From positions 1 through 5,320 of the forward strand of contig JAEZHS010000675.1 of assembly GCA_023436825.1 (NCBI GenBank): DNA of 5,320 nt. The letters run 5' to 3'. The notes under the pieces are model-generated. The model was not told the DNA's origin. It made no database searches and saw only the letters and a program-made list of their open reading frames with translations. How positions within the stretch are numbered: position 1 is the stretch's first letter; each line of letters begins with the position of its first letter. The position numbers and the translations under genes were made by a program. This document shows, piece after piece, positions 1 through 5,320 of the stretch. The stretch is from Pseudomonadota bacterium. Lineage in GTDB: Bacteria > Pseudomonadota > Alphaproteobacteria > Reyranellales > Reyranellaceae.

Positions 1-180
1 GCCTACAACATGGCGCTGTCGCTGCGTCGCGCGAACGCGGTGAAGGACGCCCTGGTGCGTGAGGGCGTGCCGGCGCAGGCGATCACGGTGATCGGCCGCG
101 GCGAGCAGGGCCTCCTGGTGCAGACCGGCGACGGCGTGCGCGAGCCGCAGAACCGCCGCGTCGAGATCGTCGTCCAGTAA
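1..180 (+). CDS. OmpA-family outer-membrane/peptidoglycan-binding protein, C-terminal fragment
   Basis: This is the last 59 codons of a gene that begins before the window, read in frame 1 and ending at TAA (178-180). Visible motifs match the second half of the OmpA/MotB-like (OmpA_C) domain: AYNMALSLRRANAVKDAL, corresponding to the 'YN..LS.RRA..V...L' helix; a 'GVPA..I.V.GRGE' turn and strand; and GVREPQNRRVEIVV at the end, whose NRRVEI holds the conserved arginine that contacts diaminopimelate in characterised OmpA domains. The family anchors the outer membrane or an envelope complex to peptidoglycan in the periplasm. The REPQNRRVEI ending is common in alphaproteobacterial OmpA-like lipoproteins and porin-like proteins. 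The N-terminal part is missing, so I cannot tell a beta-barrel OmpA, a Pal-like lipoprotein or another fusion apart. It converges with ligA and is followed by a strong terminator, so it belongs to a separate transcription unit. Confidence 0.88.
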   Translation, partial: AYNMALSLRRANAVKDALVREGVPAQAITVIGRGEQGLLVQTGDGVREPQNRRVEIVVQ

Positions 181-202
181 GGCGATCGGGATTTCGGAAC
201 GG

Positions 203-234
203 AAACGGCCGGGCATTGCCCGGCCGTTTTTTTT
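203..234 (+). terminator. Rho-independent terminator after the OmpA-family gene
   Basis: A perfect 9-bp GC stem (CGGCCGGGC at 206-214 with GCCCGGCCG at 218-226) closes a 3-nt ATT loop. The stem extends by three A-T pairs (203-205 with 227-229), and the run of eight T starts at 227. It lies 22 nt after the plus-strand stop codon. On the minus strand the same hairpin is followed only by TTT and then GC-rich sequence, so it would be a weaker terminator for ligA transcripts arriving from the other side. Confidence 0.93.
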
Positions 235-290
235 GGAGCGCGGTCCGGAAGTCCCTGAGCGGGCCTTGAGGCCTGCGGTCCGGCAAGACG

Positions 291-2456
<2,166 letters not shown>

Positions 2457-2458
<2 letters not shown>

Positions 2459-4136
2459 AACCCGCCGCCGCCAGCAGCCGGTCGGCCGCGGCGCGCGCCT
2501 CGGCCGTGACCTGCGCGCCCGACAGCATGCGGGCAATCTCCTCGCGTCGGCCCTTGGCGTCCAGCGCCAACACATCGGTGCTGGCCGCGTTCCTGGTCGT
2601 GGTCTTGCGGATCAGCCAGTGCCGGTCGGCCACGGCCGCGACCTGCGGCGAGTGCGTGACCACCAGCACCTGCACGTCCTTGGCCAGCCGCTTCAGGCGC
2701 TCGCCGACCGCGGCCGCCGTCGCGCCGCCGATGCCCGAATCGACCTCGTCGAACACGATGGTCGGCGCATCGCCGACCTTGGCCAGGCAGACTTTGAGCG
2801 CCAACAGGAAACGTGACAGCTCGCCGCCCGAGGCGATGCGCGCGATCGGCGCCGGCGGCGTGCCGGGATTGGTGGCGACGGTGAACTGCACGCGATCGGC
2901 GCCGTTCTCCGACCATTCGGTCTCGGCCAAGGGCGCGAGATCAGTGACGAACTTGGCCTTCTCCAGCTTGAGCGGCCCCAGCTCGGCGGCGACCGCCTTG
3001 TCGAGCCGCGCCGCGCCCTTGCGCCGGGCGACGGACTGGGCCTCGGCGGCGGCGACGTAGGCATCGCGCGCCGCCTTCGCCGCGTCGGCCAGCCGCTTCA
3101 GGCCCGCCTCGCCGTCGTCCAGCGCCGCCAGTTGCGCGGTGAAGCGCTCGGCGAGCGCCGCCAGCTCCGGCACCGTGACATTGTGCTTGCGCGCCGCCGC
3201 GCGCAGCGCGAACAGGCGTTCCTCGACCTTCTCCAGGCGCGCGGGATCGAAGTCCAGCGCTGCCTGCGCCGCCTCGAGCTGGGCCTGCGCCTCGGTCGCT
3301 TCGCTCAGCGCCCGGTCGAGCGCCGCGAGCGCGGTATCGAGCCGTCCCATCGCCTTGTCGACGTTGCGCTCGACCAGCCGATGCGCATTACGCAGCGCGC
3401 CGACCGCGCCACGGCCATGCTCCAGCTCCGCCATCGCCTGGGTCACGGCCTCACCGAGCGCGCTGCCGGCGCGCAGGAGCTGGCGCTCCGCGGCGAGCTT
3501 TTCCTCGTCGTCGGGCTTGGGCGACAGCGCTTCCAGTTCTTTCATCGAATGGCGCAGGTAATCCTCGTCGCGCCGCGCCGCGGCGGCGGCCGCTTCGGCG
3601 TCGGCACGCGCCTGCTCGGCGGCCCGCCAGGCGTGCCAGGCTGCGCGCACCGCGTCGGCCTGCTTTTCGAGCCCGGCGAAGGCATCGAGCGAGGCGCGAT
3701 GCGTGCCCATGTCCAAAAGGCCGTGCTGCTCCATCTGGCCCTGGATCTCGACCAGCGTGTCGCCCAGCCGGCGCAGCAGCGCCACCGAGGCCGGCTGGTC
3801 GTTGACGAAGGCGCGACCGCGGCCGTCAGCGCCGACGAGGCGCCGCAGGGTCAGCACGTCATCGTCCTCGAGGCCCTGCTCGGCCAGCACCGCATGCGCC
3901 GGATGATCCTTGGGCAGGTCGAAGGAGGCCGCGACGGAGGCCTGCGTCGCGCCGCGCCGCACCGCCGCCGACTCCGCACGGTTGCCCAGCGCCAGGCCGA
4001 GTGCGTCGATCAGTATGGACTTGCCGGCGCCGGTCTCGCCGGTCAGCGCCCCCAGGCCGCCGCCGCGCGAGCGCACGAAGTCGAGGTCGAGCTTCTCGAT
4101 CAGCACGAAGTCGCGGATCGAAAGCGAGACCAGCAT
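2457..4136 (-). CDS. recN: DNA repair protein RecN (SMC-like ATPase)
   Basis: RecN is an SMC-family ATPase recruited to DNA double-strand breaks, where it promotes RecA-dependent recombinational repair. The 559-aa length matches the family (about 550-560). Visible parts: an N-terminal strand typical of RecN (MLVSLSIRDFVLIEKLDLDF); Walker A GETGAGKS at 33-40; IQGQMEQHGLLD at about 121-132, where RecN proteins carry a conserved Gln/His-rich loop; an Ala/Glu/Arg-rich coiled coil at about 145-390, with an apparent break near 285-330; the ABC signature ASGGELSR at 425-432; Walker B TIVFDEVDSG at 449-458 with catalytic Glu454; and the H-loop THSPQVAA at 484-491. The head and coil are complete, so it should be functional. 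It starts 6 nt after the bamD stop with no recognisable Shine-Dalgarno, and ends in TAG within the ligA ribosome binding site. I see no SOS (LexA) box upstream; expression probably depends on the bamD promoter or coupling. Confidence 0.97.
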
Positions 4137-4142
4137 GCAGGG

Positions 4143-4958
4143 TCAGAACAGTCCGAAGAACCAGCCGCGCTTTTCGTCGGACGGCGCAGGCGTGCCCTCA
4201 CCGGTCATCAGGTAGTAGCTGTCCTGATACCATTCACTGCCCGGGAAGTTGTAGCCCAGCACCGCCGCCGTCTCCTGCGCCTCCTGCTTCACGCCGAGCG
4301 ACAGGTAGCTTTCGACCAGGCGGTGCAGCGCCTCGGGCACGTGCGTGGTCGTCTGGTAGCGCTCGATCACCACGCGATAGCGGTTGATGGCGCCGACATA
4401 TTGCTGGTTGCTCTGGTAGTAGCGGCCGACCGCCATCTCCTTGCCGGCGAGATGGTCGATGGCGAGCTCGACCTTGAGGCGCGCATCGCGAGCATATGGC
4501 GATTCGGGAAAGCGCTTGACCACCTCGGCGAGCGCATCCAGCGCCTGCTGGGTCATGCGCTGGTCGCGGCCGACGTCGGAGATCTGCTCGTAGAAGCAGA
4601 GCGCCTTCAGGTAATAGGCGTAGGGAATGTCGCGATGGCCGGGATGGAGCTGGATGAAGCGGTCCAGCGCGATGACGGCCTCGTCGTACTTGTTCGACTG
4701 GTAATAGGCGAAGGCGGCCATGATCTGCGCCTTGGTCGCCCAAACCGAATAGGGATGCTGGCGATCGACTTCCTCGAAGCCCTTCGCGGCAGCCTTGTAG
4801 TTCTGCGTGCCGAGGTCATCGAGGGCGCGATTGTACAGCACCTCCACCGGCTGCTCGACATAGTTCTTGTCGTCGTCCGAGGAGCCACAGCCGGAAAGCG
4901 TGAGTGTCGCGACCGCCAAGGCAAATCCAGTGCTGAAAACCGCTTTCCACATACCCAT
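4143..4958 (-). CDS. bamD: Outer-membrane assembly lipoprotein BamD
   Basis: BamD (YfiO/ComL) is the essential lipoprotein partner of BamA in the beta-barrel assembly machine on the periplasmic face of the outer membrane. The 271-aa product has a lipoprotein signal peptide: Lys5 near the start, a hydrophobic core at about 7-21, and lipobox LSGC with lipidated Cys24. Asp28-30 and Lys31 follow in a flexible linker. TPR-like helical repeats cover about 36-250: VLYNRALDDLGTQNYKAAAKGFEEVDRQHP, then AYYQSNKYDEAVIALDRFIQLHP, then repeats around 115-150, 180-200 and 208-235. Motifs such as RFIQLHPGH, YYLKAL and YYQSNQQYVGAINRY are typical of BamD. The C terminus ends in aromatic residues (GWFFGLF). 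The ATG at 4958 is chosen because a weak AGG lies 7 nt upstream; the ATG two codons later (4952) would also keep the signal peptide. It is the first gene after the ftsZ terminator and probably leads the bamD-recN-ligA operon. Confidence 0.97.
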   Translation of the reverse strand: MGMWKAVFSTGFALAVATLTLSGCGSSDDDKNYVEQPVEVLYNRALDDLGTQNYKAAAKGFEEVDRQHPYSVWATKAQIMAAFAYYQSNKYDEAVIALDRFIQLHPGHRDIPYAYYLKALCFYEQISDVGRDQRMTQQALDALAEVVKRFPESPYARDARLKVELAIDHLAGKEMAVGRYYQSNQQYVGAINRYRVVIERYQTTTHVPEALHRLVESYLSLGVKQEAQETAAVLGYNFPGSEWYQDSYYLMTGEGTPAPSDEKRGWFFGLF

Positions 4959-5003
4959 TCGAAAACCTGTTGCGCCGGCGCGTTTATATCACCGCCGGGG
5001 CAG
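4959..5003 (-). promoter_or_regulatory. Leader of bamD with a possible promoter -10 element
   Basis: This 45-nt stretch lies between the ftsZ terminator and the bamD start. Read on the minus strand it contains GATATAAA (4990-4983), an AT-rich island in GC-rich surroundings that resembles a -10 box (TATAAA). It would place a transcription start roughly 15-20 nt before the bamD ATG. A -35 box 17 nt upstream would fall inside the terminator T-run and does not match TTGACA well. A weak ribosome binding site (AGG, 4968-4966) precedes the ATG by 7 nt. The promoter call rests on position and the -10 match only. The alternative is that bamD depends on read-through from ftsZ. Confidence 0.35.
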
Positions 5004-5031
5004 AAAAAAGAGGGGCCGCGACGGGCCCCTC
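5004..5031 (-). terminator. Rho-independent terminator after ftsZ
   Basis: On the minus strand GAGGGGCC (5031-5024) pairs perfectly with GGCCCCTC (5017-5010) around a 6-nt loop (CGTCGC), and a run of six T (5009-5004) follows immediately. The hairpin begins 31 nt after the ftsZ stop codon. It should end most ftsZ transcripts before bamD and marks the boundary between the division cluster and the bamD operon. Confidence 0.9.
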
Positions 5032-5062
5032 GAGTGATGCGTGGAGAACTTGCAGGCCTACG

Positions 5063-5320
5063 TCAGTTGGCTTGCCGACGCAGGAAAGCGGGAATCTGCA
5101 GGTCGTCGTCATCTCGCGCAGGCTTGGCGCGCTCGGTGACGTCGAGATTGATCGAAGCCTGCGCCGGAGCAGGCCGCGGCACGGGCTTGGGAGCCACCGC
5201 CACGACGTTCTCGGGCACCGGCCGCGGTGCCACCGGTTCGACCTGAGGCGGCGCTGCCGGCTTGGGTGCGGCAAACGCGCCGGTGATGCGCTGGAACAGG
5301 TTCGGCGCACGGCTCTCGCT
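5063..5320 (-). CDS. ftsZ: Cell division protein FtsZ, C-terminal fragment
   Basis: The last 85 codons of ftsZ; the GTPase domain lies beyond the right edge, so no start codon is in the window. Translating the minus strand from 5320 gives SESRAPNLFQRITGAF, then a linker rich in Pro, Ala and Val with little charge (roughly 45 residues), then a short stretch ending in TERAKPAR, then DDDDLQIPAFLRRQAN and TGA (5065-5063). That ending is the conserved C-terminal peptide of FtsZ in its alphaproteobacterial form. This peptide binds FtsA and other division partners, while the disordered linker sets filament spacing and membrane tethering. FtsZ polymerises into the cytokinetic ring at midcell. The peptide is complete, so this end of the gene is intact. 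The linker composition alone would be uninformative; the identification rests on the terminal peptide and on the bamD-recN-ligA neighbourhood. Confidence 0.93.
   Translation of the reverse strand, partial: SESRAPNLFQRITGAFAAPKPAAPPQVEPVAPRPVPENVVAVAPKPVPRPAPAQASINLDVTERAKPARDDDDLQIPAFLRRQAN

Noticed and set aside
203..234. Fully bidirectional terminator serving ligA as well
   Set aside because: The minus-strand side has only three T after the stem before GC-rich sequence, so efficient termination of ligA there is not supported, though weak activity is possible.
83..286. 67-codon minus-strand frame over the OmpA-family end and its terminator
   Set aside because: It is Arg/Pro-rich with no domain, crosses a strong terminator and opposes a recognisable OmpA domain.
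3132..5246. 704-codon open frame on the plus strand opposite recN, bamD and ftsZ
   Set aside because: It runs antisense across three genes, a terminator and an intergenic region. The composition is biased and matches no family I know, so it is a coding-bias shadow.
4984..5310. 108-codon minus-strand frame overlapping the ftsZ end and the intergenic region
   Set aside because: It is out of frame with ftsZ, very Arg/Ser/Pro-rich, and runs through the ftsZ terminator. The ftsZ frame carries the recognisable C-terminal peptide.

Overview
The window looks like ordinary chromosomal DNA from a GC-rich alphaproteobacterium. Three things suggest this: strong G/C preference at third codon positions, an FtsZ tail ending in an IPAFLRRQAN-type peptide, and the cluster ftsZ - bamD - recN - ligA, which is a well-known arrangement at the end of the division/cell-wall region in Alphaproteobacteria. 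I cannot name the genus from sequence alone.

Layout: positions 1-180 (+) hold the last 59 codons of an OmpA-family peptidoglycan-binding protein, followed by a strong intrinsic terminator (203-234). All remaining genes are on the minus strand and converge on it. Read in the direction of transcription (right to left), they are: the C-terminal 85 residues of FtsZ (5320 to 5063); an intrinsic terminator (5031 to 5004); a short leader with a possible promoter; bamD (4958 to 4143); recN (4136 to 2457); and ligA (2447 to 291).

bamD, recN and ligA are packed with gaps of 6 and 9 nt and almost certainly form one operon. All three lie in the same reading frame, separated only by single stop codons (TGA and TAG). 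The recN stop lies inside the ligA Shine-Dalgarno sequence. BamD assembles outer-membrane beta-barrels, RecN acts in double-strand-break repair, and LigA seals nicks in replication and repair. The products share no single pathway, so the grouping is a conserved genomic neighbourhood.

The most notable feature is an absence. In many Alphaproteobacteria lpxC lies between ftsZ and bamD; here only 104 nt and a terminator separate them. I found no mobile element, CRISPR array, tRNA, rRNA or unrecognised gene system. Two very long plus-strand open frames opposite the minus-strand genes are best read as coding-bias shadows.
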